Part shown: positions 48,811 to 58,069 of the stretch, in pieces | Layout: each line of letters begins with the position of its first letter | Position numbering within the stretch: position 1 is the stretch's first letter | Assembly: GCF_000192475.1 (NCBI RefSeq) | Contig: NZ_AEYW01000006.1 | Location: forward strand, 682,001 to 746,000 | Direction: 5' to 3' | Length of the DNA stretch: 64,000 nt | Origin: Ruegeria conchae | GTDB taxonomy: Bacteria > Pseudomonadota > Alphaproteobacteria > Rhodobacterales > Rhodobacteraceae | The notes under the pieces: generated by a model | Databases searched by the model: none | The model's input: the letters and a program-made list of their open reading frames with translations, nothing else | What the model was told of the DNA's origin: nothing | Program-made: the position numbers and the translations under genes

Positions 48811-49216
48811 TCTTTCATCAATTCAGCTTCACGCAATGAACAAATTAGTGTCTTCAGATAATGTCTTCTTTTAGTCCACCCAACCCGCTACGAATTTCGC
48901 TTTCCCACCCTTGCTGTTTTTTGCTGCGGTCGAGTTGCGACCAAAGCAGTCGTTCATTGTCAGATTGCCAATGGCGGTAGTGTCCGCGTCTCGTTAATTG
49001 CCTGGGGAATTCTCGCTGCGCCGGGCCCGAATGGTGGCTCCTTACGCCACATCGCCGTACTCAAGATAATGCACACCCAGCAAAATCTGCGCTGTGTGCG
49101 TTTGCAGCGAGAAAATCGAATTCACAGGATGGGCCTGAGGCGGGCGTTTCTTTTGAGCAAGATCCTGAACTCAAAAACTTGCGTACACCTTCAGGAAGTT
49201 AATAATCGGCCATCGC
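48811..49216. other. Intergenic region, no gene seen
   Basis: This 406-base gap lies between the response regulator start and the carboxypeptidase stop. Its left part should carry the regulator promoter. Its right end (from 49150) is the flank of the right copy of the direct repeat. I found no supported gene or terminator in it. Confidence 0.6.
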
Positions 49217-49353
49217 TCAAAGCCCATACAATGCCCCAAACTTGTTCTCAAGATAGGTCAACAACGCCTCCGGCCCGGGCTCGACACCACTTGCCCTCTG
49301 GATGTTTTCGCGCGGCGCATGAAGGCCGCCAAATTGCTGGACGTTCTCGCGCA
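49150..49353. repeat. Right copy of 204-bp direct repeat (3' end of carboxypeptidase)
   Basis: Spans 67 bases of downstream flank and the last 137 coding bases of the carboxypeptidase gene. The gapless partner is at 43812-44015, in the same orientation. Confidence 0.85.
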
Positions 49354-50686
49354 GCCATCCGGTGGCGCCCGAGGAATCGCCCGCAGCCAATTGCGAATCC
49401 AAATCGGGTACGGCCTTGCGCAAAGCCTGATTCAGACATCCTGCGTAGACATTCCCCAACGAGTAGGTCGGGAAGTAGCCAAACAGCCCAACAGACCAGT
49501 GCACATCCTGCAGGCACCCATTCGAAGGCTTGTCGACCGCATATCCAAAATCTGCGGCGAAACGATCATTCCACGCGGCTTCAAGGTCGCTGACTTGCAG
49601 ATCACCTGCCATCAGCGCACGCTCTAGATCGAACCGCAGCATGATATGCAGGTTGTACTGCACTTCGTCCGCTTCGGTCCGGATGTATCCACTGTGTACT
49701 CGGTTAACGGTGCCATAGAAGGCATCGGCGTCGGCGATGCCAAAATCGCCAAAGGCTTCTTTCATTTGATCGAAAAGCCAGCCGGTGAAGGCGCGGGACC
49801 GGCCCAGTTGGTTTTCATAAATCCGGCTTTGGCTTTCATGAACTCCCATGGATACACCGCGCCCTAAAGGCGTCAGCAAATAATCCGGGTCGATCCCCTG
49901 TTCATAAGCCGCATGTCCCACTTCGTGGATCGTGGAATAGAAGCAATTGAACGGGTCCGTTTCGCTGGTTCTGGTGGTGATGCGTACATCCAGCCCGCTG
50001 CCAGAACTGAACGGGTGTACAGCTTTGTCCACGCGGCCATTATTTAGGTCATAGCCAAAGGCGACGGCCAGCTTTTGCGACAGGCGCATTTGGATCAACT
50101 CGTCAAATCTACCGGTCAGAGCCGCAGGCTCGGGCCGATCTAGGACAGCTGCGCGCAAAGTAACCAGACGTGGGCGCATCTGGTCGAATATCTCGGCAAT
50201 CTGCGCACCCGTCGTGTAGGGCTCGTAATCTTCGACCATTGCGTCGTAGATATCACCGCCTTGAGCGAGCGCGGCACCTTCCTCGCGCTTAAGTGCAACA
50301 ACCTCTTCCAGAACGGGTAGAAAAGCAGCGACATCCTCATTCGCGCGGGCCTGCGCCCATTTTCCCTGCGCCTCGGACGTCACGCGTGCAATTGCAGTAG
50401 CCAGATCCGATGGAACCTTCACCGCCCGATCATATTCGCGTCGAATTTCCCGCAGCTGAGCCTTGTCCGCTTCGCTAGTTGCATATGCGCTCTCCAGCCA
50501 TTCTGCCACACGTGGGTCTGAGCGGCGCGCGTGAAGCACGGCTTCGATCGCAGCCATCTCTTCGGCCCGTTGCGGAGCTGCGCCGCGCGGCATTACCGTT
50601 TCCTGATCCCATCCCAGACGTCCGGCGATCTGGCCAAGGGCCGAAGTTTGGCGCTGATAGGCCATCAGGTCGTTGAAAGCTGTCAT
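49217..50686 (-). CDS. M32-family (thermostable) metallocarboxypeptidase
   Basis: Zinc carboxypeptidase of 489 residues that removes C-terminal amino acids from peptides in the cytoplasm. It has the HEXXH motif in STIHEVGHAAYEQGI and the later GVHESQSRIYENQLGRS with a third metal ligand. The start at 50686 (MTAFNDLMAYQ) fits the family; the reading frame stays open for another 107 codons upstream, but this overlaps ctaA. It starts just after the ctaA stop (five bases), so the two may be co-transcribed. Its 3' end is duplicated at 43812-44015. Confidence 0.93.
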   Translation of the reverse strand: MTAFNDLMAYQRQTSALGQIAGRLGWDQETVMPRGAAPQRAEEMAAIEAVLHARRSDPRVAEWLESAYATSEADKAQLREIRREYDRAVKVPSDLATAIARVTSEAQGKWAQARANEDVAAFLPVLEEVVALKREEGAALAQGGDIYDAMVEDYEPYTTGAQIAEIFDQMRPRLVTLRAAVLDRPEPAALTGRFDELIQMRLSQKLAVAFGYDLNNGRVDKAVHPFSSGSGLDVRITTRTSETDPFNCFYSTIHEVGHAAYEQGIDPDYLLTPLGRGVSMGVHESQSRIYENQLGRSRAFTGWLFDQMKEAFGDFGIADADAFYGTVNRVHSGYIRTEADEVQYNLHIMLRFDLERALMAGDLQVSDLEAAWNDRFAADFGYAVDKPSNGCLQDVHWSVGLFGYFPTYSLGNVYAGCLNQALRKAVPDLDSQLAAGDSSGATGWLRENVQQFGGLHAPRENIQRASGVEPGPEALLTYLENKFGALYGL

Positions 50687-50691
50687 CTGAG

Positions 50692-51837
50692 TTATGCTCC
50701 GCGCAGAGAAGTTGCAATAGGATAGGCCGTGAGAAAACGTGCACGCAGGATCAGCGTCCAAACCACGACGGCCATGAATTGGTGGAATATCGCGATTTGC
50801 CAGGGTGCCGCGTAGATCACTGTCATGATACCGACCACCACCTGTAGCGAAAGCGCAGCGAATGCGGCGTTGAAAGCGAACCGCGTCTGCGGATGCGCAC
50901 TTGCCGCGCCGCGCCGCCAAACAACGACACCAAAAGCGAACAGCAGATAACCAGCGCAGCGGTGGATGAATTGCACAAGGCCCGGGCTTTCGAAGAAATT
51001 TCGCCACATCGGTTCAAGCATCGTGGCGTCCGGTGGCAGAAGCTGACCTCCGATCAAAGGCCAATCCGTATAGGAACGACCCGCGTCGATACCCGCGACC
51101 AGCGCCCCAATGAGTATTTGCAAAAAGGCGAAATGCATCAGACCTGTGCAAAGCGAGAACAACCGGGTTTCCTTTGCGCGGCGTGCTTGCATCAGATCGC
51201 GCTCCTCGCGCGCCAACATGAAGATGTACCAAGCCAGAAATCCGAGGATGACAAACGCAAGCCCCAGATGCACCGCTAGTCGATAGCTTGCAACTGCGGT
51301 CATCCCCTCGCCTTGCGTCACACCCGACGCAACCATCCACCAACCAACAGCACCTTGAACGCCACCGAGCGCTCCGGGGATCAGCAATCGACCGGTCCAA
51401 CCAGCCGGTATCTTGCGGGCAACAAGAAAACCGGAAAAGCCGAGAGCCCAGACCAGTCCGATCACGCGGCCCAGTTGGCGGTGGCCCCATTCCCACCAGT
51501 AAATTGACTTGAAATCATCCAGCTCCATCCACTGGTTCTGGATGCGCCATTGATCGATTTGCTTGTATTTGTCGAACTCGGCCTGCCAGTCAGCCTCGGA
51601 GGTCGGCGGGATGGCCCCGGTGATCGGACGCCATTCGGTGATCGACAGGCCGCTATCTGTCAGTCGGGTCAGTCCGCCGACCGCGATCATGATGACCACA
51701 AGCGCAAACAGGATCATAAGCCAGACGCGAATGGCCTGGCGTGCACCACCGCGCCCGCGATCGATCACACCCGGCTGAACCGCTTGTGGTTTTTCAGTGT
51801 CTGAGACGTCTTCGAAGATGCTGCGCTTACCGCTCAT
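50692..51837 (-). CDS. ctaA: Heme A synthase (COX15/CtaA)
   Basis: Oxidises heme O to heme A for aa3-type cytochrome oxidase. The 381-residue polytopic membrane protein has eight hydrophobic segments, the conserved GGLTRLTDSGLSITEWRP after helix 1, WWEWGHRQLGR with a heme ligand His, and later FIHRCAGY with another. Type 2 (alphaproteobacterial/mitochondrial) CtaA fits its length. Regulated partners such as ctaB are not in this window. Confidence 0.95.
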   Translation of the reverse strand: MSGKRSIFEDVSDTEKPQAVQPGVIDRGRGGARQAIRVWLMILFALVVIMIAVGGLTRLTDSGLSITEWRPITGAIPPTSEADWQAEFDKYKQIDQWRIQNQWMELDDFKSIYWWEWGHRQLGRVIGLVWALGFSGFLVARKIPAGWTGRLLIPGALGGVQGAVGWWMVASGVTQGEGMTAVASYRLAVHLGLAFVILGFLAWYIFMLAREERDLMQARRAKETRLFSLCTGLMHFAFLQILIGALVAGIDAGRSYTDWPLIGGQLLPPDATMLEPMWRNFFESPGLVQFIHRCAGYLLFAFGVVVWRRGAASAHPQTRFAFNAAFAALSLQVVVGIMTVIYAAPWQIAIFHQFMAVVVWTLILRARFLTAYPIATSLRGA

Positions 51838-51899
51838 GCTGTCCTCTTGTGCCTTGGATTTCGTCGCAAGCTAGGTTGACTTGGGGGCGAGGTCCAGCC

Positions 51900-52643
51900 T
51901 CAGCCCCGATCCTTCCAGCGGACCATCTGACGCATCACCCCGTGCAGCATTTGAACGTCCGCCCGCGTCATCCGCATCCTGGACCATAGATTGCGCAGGT
52001 TGGTCTTCATCCCTTCGGCCTTTTCGGGCGGGTAGAAAAATCCCGCCTCTTCCAACCGATCCTCGTAATGCTCGACCAGCTTCTCGACCTCGATCCCCGT
52101 AGCCCAGTCGCCTTTGCCCAGATCAGTGGCTTCATGCATCACATCCCCAGTTTGGCGCATCCACTCGTAAGCCGTCAGCAAAACGCATTGCCCAAGGTTC
52201 AGCGACGCGTATTCGGGATTCACTGGTACCGAGATAATCGCGTTTGCCTTGGCGATATCCTCGTTTTCAAGCCCGGCGCGTTCTGGACCGAACAGCACAG
52301 CCACCTTTTCACCAGCGGCCACCTTTTCCGCGGCGATTTGCATTGCCCGCTCGGGGCTGAACACTGGCTTGGTCAAGCCCCGTTGCCGTGCCGTGGTCGC
52401 AAAGACATATGTGCGATCCCCCAATGCTCCAGCCAGATCGTCGAACAATTGTGCCTCATCCAGCAATCGCCCTGCGCCGCTGGACATCGCAACGGCCTTG
52501 GGGTTCGGCCATCCATCGCGCGGTGCAACAATCCGCATCCGGTCCAGTCCGAAATTCCACATCGCCCGTGCTGCAGCACCGATATTTTCGCCCATCTGAG
52601 GGCGCACAAGCACGAAAGAAGGCTGGGATGTATCGCTGGGCAT
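51900..52643 (-). CDS. trmJ: tRNA (cytidine/uridine-2'-O-)-methyltransferase TrmJ
   Basis: SPOUT-class methyltransferase modifying tRNA position 32. The 247-residue protein has VRPQMGENIGAAARAMWNFG at the N-terminus, the knot motif LFGPERAGLENEDI, and PVNPEYASLNLGQCV, followed by a short C-terminal helical part. It is separated from ctaA by 62 bases on the same strand. A general SpoU-type enzyme is the less likely alternative. Confidence 0.9.
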   Translation of the reverse strand: MPSDTSQPSFVLVRPQMGENIGAAARAMWNFGLDRMRIVAPRDGWPNPKAVAMSSGAGRLLDEAQLFDDLAGALGDRTYVFATTARQRGLTKPVFSPERAMQIAAEKVAAGEKVAVLFGPERAGLENEDIAKANAIISVPVNPEYASLNLGQCVLLTAYEWMRQTGDVMHEATDLGKGDWATGIEVEKLVEHYEDRLEEAGFFYPPEKAEGMKTNLRNLWSRMRMTRADVQMLHGVMRQMVRWKDRG

Positions 52644-52797
52644 GGCTGTCTCCGAAAAGGTCTGCCTGCTCTAATCGCGTCTCCCCCGCAGGGCAAGGCA
52701 CCCGGCGCGTCTAATCCAGCACGAGACGGCATAAAAGTTTGCTTCCCGCCCGCAATCCGCTAAACCGCGCGAAAGACTGAAAGCGAAGGACGCGCCA

Positions 52798-53418
52798 ATG
52801 GACACCCCCGAGCAGCCGCAGATTTATCTGATCACCCCACCAGCGATCACACTGAGCACTTTCCCCGACCAGTTGTCCCGCGTTCTGGACGGGGCCGAGA
52901 TCGCCTGTATCCGCCTGGCTCTGGCAGGAAGTGACGAAGATACCATCGCTCGCGCCGCTGATGCCTGCCGTGAGGTTGCTCATGCGCATGACGTGGCGCT
53001 GGTGATTTCGAACCATGTACTGCTGGCGCAACGGCTGGGTCTGGACGGGGTGCATCTGGACGATGCGGCACGCTCGGTCAGGGCTGCGCGTAAGGAACTG
53101 GGGCCAGATGCCATCGTCGGCAGCTTTTGCGGAGCCTCCAGCCATGATGGCATGACCGCTGGAGAAGGTGGTGCAGACTATGTTGCCTTTGGCCCGGTCG
53201 GCAACGTCGCGCTGGGCGATGGAACCCGCGCTGAGCAAGACCTGTTCCAATGGTGGTCTGAGATGATCGAGGTTCCGGTGGTGGCCGAAGGCGGGCTTAC
53301 CGAAGACCTGATCCGAGACCTGACCCCCTGCACAGATTTCTTTGGCATCGGTGATGAGATCTGGTCACATGACAACCCGCTGGATGCATTGAACACTCTG
53401 ATCGCCGCAATGCGCTGA
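52798..53418 (+). CDS. Thiamine-phosphate synthase-like (ThiE/TenI) protein
   Basis: The 206-residue TIM-barrel protein has GLDGVHLDD, IVGSFCGASSHDG and VAEGGLTEDL, which match ThiE/TenI. ThiE joins the thiazole and pyrimidine halves of thiamine; TenI-type relatives isomerise the thiazole. The DYVAFGPV segment fits either. No other thi gene is nearby, so which one this is remains open. It lies 43 bases before the pseudouridine kinase gene on the same strand. Confidence 0.75.
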   Translation: MDTPEQPQIYLITPPAITLSTFPDQLSRVLDGAEIACIRLALAGSDEDTIARAADACREVAHAHDVALVISNHVLLAQRLGLDGVHLDDAARSVRAARKELGPDAIVGSFCGASSHDGMTAGEGGADYVAFGPVGNVALGDGTRAEQDLFQWWSEMIEVPVVAEGGLTEDLIRDLTPCTDFFGIGDEIWSHDNPLDALNTLIAAMR

Positions 53419-53461
53419 CGACTGTGAGCGTTAACCCTTGCACCCGCGTCGGGGCTGCGGC

Positions 53462-54367
53462 ATGACACGAAGCATGACTCAGAACAGCGAAATCCTGTGT
53501 ATCGGATCGGTCCTGTGGGACGTGATCGGGCGATCTGCCAGCGTCATGCGGCAGGGATCGGACGTACCAGGGCGGATTACCCGCTTGCCCGGCGGTGTCG
53601 CCATGAACATCGCTATGACGTTGGTGCGCTTTGGGATGACCCCTACGCTGCTCACTGCAATCGGCCGCGATCCCGAAGGCGATGAACTGGTCCACTCTTG
53701 CGCACGGCTGGGTATGGTGACCGACCACATCTACCGTTCGCAAGACTTGCCGACCGACCGCTATATGGCCGTCGAAGGTGCCAATGGATTAATCGCAGCC
53801 ATTGCAGACGCCCATTCACTTGAGGCGGCGGGAGCAAAAATCTTACGTCCCTTGATGCATGGACCTTTGGGCTATGAAAATACACCTTTTGAAGGCCCCA
53901 TCGCGCTGGACGGCAACCTAACCCTGAACCTGCTGGAAGAGATCGCGCAAAGCCCCGCCTTTGCCAGCGCCGATCTTCGCGTGGCCCCCGCGTCCCCCGG
54001 CAAGGCCGAGCGTTTGTTACCTTTTCTGAAACACGCGCGCGCAACGCTCTATGTAAACCTCGAAGAAGCTGGGCTTTTGTGCCAACGCGAATTCACCGAT
54101 TCCGAAAGTGCTGCTCAGGGCTTGCTTGACCGTGGCGCATTGCGTGTTCTGGTGACCGATGGCGGCAACTCGGCCACTGTCGGCAGCGCTGAGAGTGTTC
54201 TGACTCAAAAACCACCTTCCGTTCTGGTCACCCGCGTGACCGGCGCAGGTGATACTTTCATGGCAGCCCATATCGCTGCCGAAGCAAGTGGCGCTGACAA
54301 CGACGCCGCGCTCAAACGTGCCTTGCATTCCGCTGCAACATATGTTTCCGGAGAAACTCCACTGTGA
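53462..54367 (+). CDS. psuK: PfkB-family pseudouridine kinase
   Basis: The 301-residue protein has the PfkB N-terminal GSVLWDVIG and LPGGVAMNIAMTL, and the C-terminal signature RVTGAGDTFMAAHI with catalytic Asp. On its own it could be any sugar kinase. The four-base overlap with psuG indicates pseudouridine kinase, which makes pseudouridine 5'-phosphate. The ATG at 53462 has GGGG seven bases upstream; ATG 53474 is the alternative. Confidence 0.85.
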   Translation: MTRSMTQNSEILCIGSVLWDVIGRSASVMRQGSDVPGRITRLPGGVAMNIAMTLVRFGMTPTLLTAIGRDPEGDELVHSCARLGMVTDHIYRSQDLPTDRYMAVEGANGLIAAIADAHSLEAAGAKILRPLMHGPLGYENTPFEGPIALDGNLTLNLLEEIAQSPAFASADLRVAPASPGKAERLLPFLKHARATLYVNLEEAGLLCQREFTDSESAAQGLLDRGALRVLVTDGGNSATVGSAESVLTQKPPSVLVTRVTGAGDTFMAAHIAAEASGADNDAALKRALHSAATYVSGETPL

Positions 54368-55278
54368 TCGACATCCAATATTCCGCCGAGGTTCGCGCCG
54401 CAAAAGACGCAGGCCAACCCATTGTTGCGCTGGAAAGCACTATCATCACCCACGGGATGCCCTACCCCCAGAACATCGAGGTTGCCGCACAGGTCGAACA
54501 GGACATTCGCGATGCGGGCGCAGTTCCCGCAACTATCGCCGTGATCGATGGCGTGCTTAACATTGGGCTTGAGTCCGATCAGCTTCAGGCCCTTGGTCAG
54601 GCGCAAGGCGTTGCCAAGCTGTCGCGCGCTGACATGGCTGCTTGTCTTGCAACTGGCGGTACAGGGGCCACCACCGTCGCAGCTACCATGATCGCAGCGC
54701 ATTATGCAGGTATCGAAGTATTTGCCACAGGCGGCATCGGCGGCGTTCATCAGGGAGCTGAAACCTCTTTTGATATCTCTGCTGACCTGCATGAGCTTGC
54801 GCAAACACCAGTGACGGTTGTTGCGGCCGGAGCCAAAGCTATTCTCGACCTGGCCAAAACGCTTGAGGTTCTGGAAACGCTCGGTGTGCCGGTCATCGCA
54901 CACGGACAGGACGAATTTCCGGCGTTCTGGTCAGCCAAGTCTCCGCTGGCTGCTCCATTGAGGATGGACAGCGCAGAGGACATCGCCAAAGCCCATGCCG
55001 CGCGGCGGGCGCTGGGATTACCCGGTGGGCAACTCGTAGCCAATCCGATCCCGCAGACCGATCAGATCGCTGCCGAGGAACTTGCCCCGATCATTGCTTC
55101 CGCACAGGCCGATGCCGAAACGCACAGGATCACCGGCAAAGGCGTTACGCCTTACCTACTGCAACGCATCTACGAACAGACCAATGGTCGCTCGTTGATC
55201 GCCAATATCGCTCTGGTACGCAACAATGCACGGCTGGCGGCGGGCATAGCAATAGCGCTGGTAAAGACGGCTGTGTGA
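54364..55278 (+). CDS. psuG: Pseudouridine-5'-phosphate glycosidase
   Basis: Cleaves the C-C bond of pseudouridine 5'-phosphate to uracil and ribose 5-phosphate. The 304-residue protein shows ALESTIITHGMPYPQN, the catalytic-Lys region LSRADMAACLATGGTGATTV, and FATGGIGGVHQGAETSFDISADL in pieces. It starts at a GTG overlapping the psuK stop (GTGA). With psuK it forms a pseudouridine salvage operon for RNA turnover products. Confidence 0.94.
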   Translation: MIDIQYSAEVRAAKDAGQPIVALESTIITHGMPYPQNIEVAAQVEQDIRDAGAVPATIAVIDGVLNIGLESDQLQALGQAQGVAKLSRADMAACLATGGTGATTVAATMIAAHYAGIEVFATGGIGGVHQGAETSFDISADLHELAQTPVTVVAAGAKAILDLAKTLEVLETLGVPVIAHGQDEFPAFWSAKSPLAAPLRMDSAEDIAKAHAARRALGLPGGQLVANPIPQTDQIAAEELAPIIASAQADAETHRITGKGVTPYLLQRIYEQTNGRSLIANIALVRNNARLAAGIAIALVKTAV

Positions 55279-55342
55279 CATAAGCCTATTGTACCAAGAC
55301 CTCGGACTGCTTAACTAATTCCGCAAACCACTCAGGACCGCA

Positions 55343-56020
55343 ATGAACACGCCGTTTGACGAAGAACCACATCGCCGCTCGGGCCTTCTGTCCGGACTGC
55401 GCGCGTCATTTTTGACGGGCATTGTCGTCATTGCTCCGGTTTGGTTGACGATCTGGCTGATCTGGTCGGTCGTGGGCTGGATCGACAGCGCCGTGCTGCC
55501 ATTGATCCCTCAGCAATTCCAACCAGCCGAGTATGTTGGGATCAACCTGCGCGGCGTCGGCGTCATCATCTTCCTGATCTTCACGGTCATCGTCGGCTGG
55601 ATTGCCAAAGGTATTTTGGGCCGTTCACTGATCCACTTCGCCGAAAGCCTCGTTGATCGGATGCCCGTCGTCCGGTCCGTCTATTCCGGCATCAAGCAAA
55701 TTTCGGAAACAGTCTTTGCGCAGACAGAACGCTCTTTCGAAAAAGCCTGTCTGATCCAGTATCCGCGCCGCGGAATTTGGGCGATTGGATTTGTTTCGAC
55801 CACAGCGCGGGGCGAAGTCAGCCAACGTGCCGAAACGGGTGGTGAGTTGCTCAGCGTCTTTGTCCCGACGACCCCAAACCCCACATCCGGTTTCCTGCTG
55901 TTTTTCCCAGCCGAAGACGTGATCCTGCTGGATATGTCGATCGAGGACGCAGCCAAATTGGTGATTTCAGCGGGGCTGGTATACCCAAACGAAAAAGACC
56001 CGACCCAGCCGCCGGAGTAG
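55343..56020 (+). CDS. DUF502 family membrane protein
   Basis: The 225-residue protein has two membrane helices (about residues 20-45 and 72-95) with a soluble C-terminal half: LVDRMPVVRSVYSGIKQ, VLIQYPRRGIW-like strand and FVPTTPNPTSGFLLF. It matches DUF502, whose plant members are LCV-like. The function in bacteria is unknown. It abuts the patatin gene tail to tail. Confidence 0.85.
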   Translation: MNTPFDEEPHRRSGLLSGLRASFLTGIVVIAPVWLTIWLIWSVVGWIDSAVLPLIPQQFQPAEYVGINLRGVGVIIFLIFTVIVGWIAKGILGRSLIHFAESLVDRMPVVRSVYSGIKQISETVFAQTERSFEKACLIQYPRRGIWAIGFVSTTARGEVSQRAETGGELLSVFVPTTPNPTSGFLLFFPAEDVILLDMSIEDAAKLVISAGLVYPNEKDPTQPPE

Positions 56021-57046
56021 TCAGCCAAACATGGCAGGCAGGTCGACAGTACTGCGTTCGCCCAGATCATCCTTGTGGGCGCGCAAGAATTGATCTGCCG
56101 CACCGCGCCCGGCCTGCTTCAACCTGTTCAAAACAACCGGATTTGGAACAGTTTTTGTCGCAGCCGACAGATCGTTCATCAGAGCATCATCCGCGATCAT
56201 ATGAACCAGCACCCGGCTCATCTCGCCTGCTTTCAATTTTCCCTCGGCCAGTAGCCGCTGCACAAAGCTAATCGCGCGCAATTCACGAAATAGCGATGAG
56301 TTAAAGCTGATCTCATTAATTCGGTTCTGAATCTGCTGCGGGGTCTTCGGCACCTCGTCCCTTTCTAAGGGGTTGATATTTACAATCACCACATCGTCGG
56401 GAAGATCACCACCAAACAAGGGGTACAACGCCGGGTTGCCAGTATATCCCCCATCCCAATACGCTTCGGTACGACCAGATTTTGGATCATAGATCTCTAT
56501 TGCCTGAAATAGGTTGGGCAGACAGGCCGACGCCAAAATTGCGTCGGTCGATATCTCATCTTCAGCAAAGACCCGAATTTTGCCGCTGCGCACACATGTC
56601 GCACAGACAAAAAGCTCTGGTCCTTCATCTGCACAAATCTCATCAAAATTGAACCGATCCACTACCGGCTCAAGCGGATTGCGATAGAACGGCCCGTAAG
56701 CATAGGGAGACACCAGCCGCGACCATGTTTCGGCCATCGAATACGGCAGTGAATACTCAAGCGCCTGCGATATATGCGCAGGCTCTATTCCGCGCATCCA
56801 ATGAACGATCCGCATATCACCAACAGCGCCCATGCGCGTCCATAAATCGTCGAGACAGGCCCGAGCGCCTTCGCGCCCCGCATGGACCATTCCGGATTTG
56901 AACGCGGCTCCGTTCAGGGCGCCAGCCGAGGTTCCAGTGATCGCCGCAACCTCGACATCCTCCTCATCCAGTAGACGGTCCAGCACACCCCAGGTAAACG
57001 CACCATGGGCACCACCGCCCTGCAAAGCCAGATTGATCCGCTTCAT
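56021..57046 (-). CDS. Patatin-like phospholipase/esterase
   Basis: The 341-residue protein has the oxyanion loop GGGAHGAFTWGVLD near residue 10, nucleophile S40 in ITGTSAGALNG and the dyad Asp in YWDGGYTGNP. Substrates may be phospholipids. It sits 64 bases downstream of a 3-hydroxybutyrate dehydrogenase gene, and patatin-type enzymes can act as intracellular polyhydroxybutyrate depolymerases, so that is a reasonable inference. There is no signal peptide, so it is cytosolic. Confidence 0.87.
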   Translation of the reverse strand: MKRINLALQGGGAHGAFTWGVLDRLLDEEDVEVAAITGTSAGALNGAAFKSGMVHAGREGARACLDDLWTRMGAVGDMRIVHWMRGIEPAHISQALEYSLPYSMAETWSRLVSPYAYGPFYRNPLEPVVDRFNFDEICADEGPELFVCATCVRSGKIRVFAEDEISTDAILASACLPNLFQAIEIYDPKSGRTEAYWDGGYTGNPALYPLFGGDLPDDVVIVNINPLERDEVPKTPQQIQNRINEISFNSSLFRELRAISFVQRLLAEGKLKAGEMSRVLVHMIADDALMNDLSAATKTVPNPVVLNRLKQAGRGAADQFLRAHKDDLGERSTVDLPAMFG

Positions 57047-57110
57047 ACTTCCGCCTCTTCATCTGGCCAAAAATATCCCGGGGGGTTGGGGGCAGAGCCC
57101 CCATGCATCC

Positions 57111-57881
57111 TCAAAGCGCGGTCCACCCCCCATCGACCGAAATCGTCGTCCCGGTGATCTGCGCAGCCGCATCCGAACACAAGAAGATGGTCGTGCCACC
57201 AAGCTGTTCAACCGTCGCGAACTCTTTTGAAGGTTGCCGTTCCAGCAGGACGTTCTTCACAACATCCTCGCGGCTCATGTTATATTCCTTCATCGTATTG
57301 GGGATTTGCGCCTCAACCAGTGGGGTCAGCACATAACCCGGGCAGATAGCGTTGCACGTGATCGGTTCCTGAGCCGTCTCAAGTGCAACGGTTTTGGTCA
57401 TCCCAACCACACCATGTTTTGCCGCTACATAAGCTGCCTTAAAAGGAGAGGCCGTTAACCCATGTGCCGAAGCGATATTCACGATACGGCCCCAACCTGC
57501 CGCGCGCATCATCGGCATGGCTGCAGCCGTTGTGTGAAAGGCTGAATTCATGTTGATCGCGATGATCGCATCCCATTTATCAGTCGGAAATTGATCGATC
57601 GGTGAAACATGTTGGATGCCCGCATTATTCACCAATATGTCGCAGGCACCTGCCTGTTCGATAAGTGCGCGACATTCATCGCCTTTCGACATGTCCGCCT
57701 TGATGTAGCGCGCGTTGGTCCCGGTCTCTTTCCCAATCTCGGCAGCCAGCGTATGATCTTCATCCCGGTCGGTAAACGAGTTCAGAACCACATCCGCACC
57801 CGCCTTGGCCAGCTCACGCGCAACGCCCAGTCCAATCCCTGAATTCGACCCTGTTATGATGGCTGTTTTTCCCGCCAAGCT
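57111..57881 (-). CDS. bdhA: 3-hydroxybutyrate dehydrogenase
   Basis: Short-chain dehydrogenase of 256 residues interconverting 3-hydroxybutyrate and acetoacetate with NAD. It has TGSNSGIGLG, NNAG, catalytic S139, Y152 and K156 (AAYVAAKHG), and the family's PGYVLTPLVEAQIP. The ATG at 57881 fits; a frame start at 57917 would add 12 residues. It leads a two-gene operon with the patatin-like gene. Confidence 0.9.
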   Translation of the reverse strand, partial: SLAGKTAIITGSNSGIGLGVARELAKAGADVVLNSFTDRDEDHTLAAEIGKETGTNARYIKADMSKGDECRALIEQAGACDILVNNAGIQHVSPIDQFPTDKWDAIIAINMNSAFHTTAAAMPMMRAAGWGRIVNIASAHGLTASPFKAAYVAAKHGVVGMTKTVALETAQEPITCNAICPGYVLTPLVEAQIPNTMKEYNMSREDVVKNVLLERQPSKEFATVEQLGGTTIFLCSDAAAQITGTTISVDGGWTAL

Positions 57882-57986
57882 CATGCCTGCTCTCCGTCCT
57901 GATTTCAATTCAGCCACACAGTGCCATGCTGCACCTGCAAAGGAAACGGGGAATGATACAGCGGGTGCATCCCGGCAGATTTTGCC

Positions 57987-58015
57987 AAAAAAAACGCCCG
58001 CACGAAGCGGGCGTT
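57987..58015 (-). terminator. Strong leftward intrinsic terminator
   Basis: A perfect 9-bp stem (AACGCCCGC/GCGGGCGTT read on the plus strand, loop ACGAA) is followed on the minus strand by eight T residues. It lies upstream of bdhA, so it ends a leftward transcript that starts between here and about 58200. No established gene accounts for that transcript. Confidence 0.9.
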
Positions 58016-58069
58016 AAGTTATTGAGGCAGGTTTCATACAGGCAAGAAACCTATCGAGCAGTGCATCCT

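Noticed and set aside
50687-51007. 107-codon N-terminal extension of the M32 carboxypeptidase
   Set aside because: It overlaps ctaA coding DNA and has no family similarity; the ATG at 50686 matches the family start.
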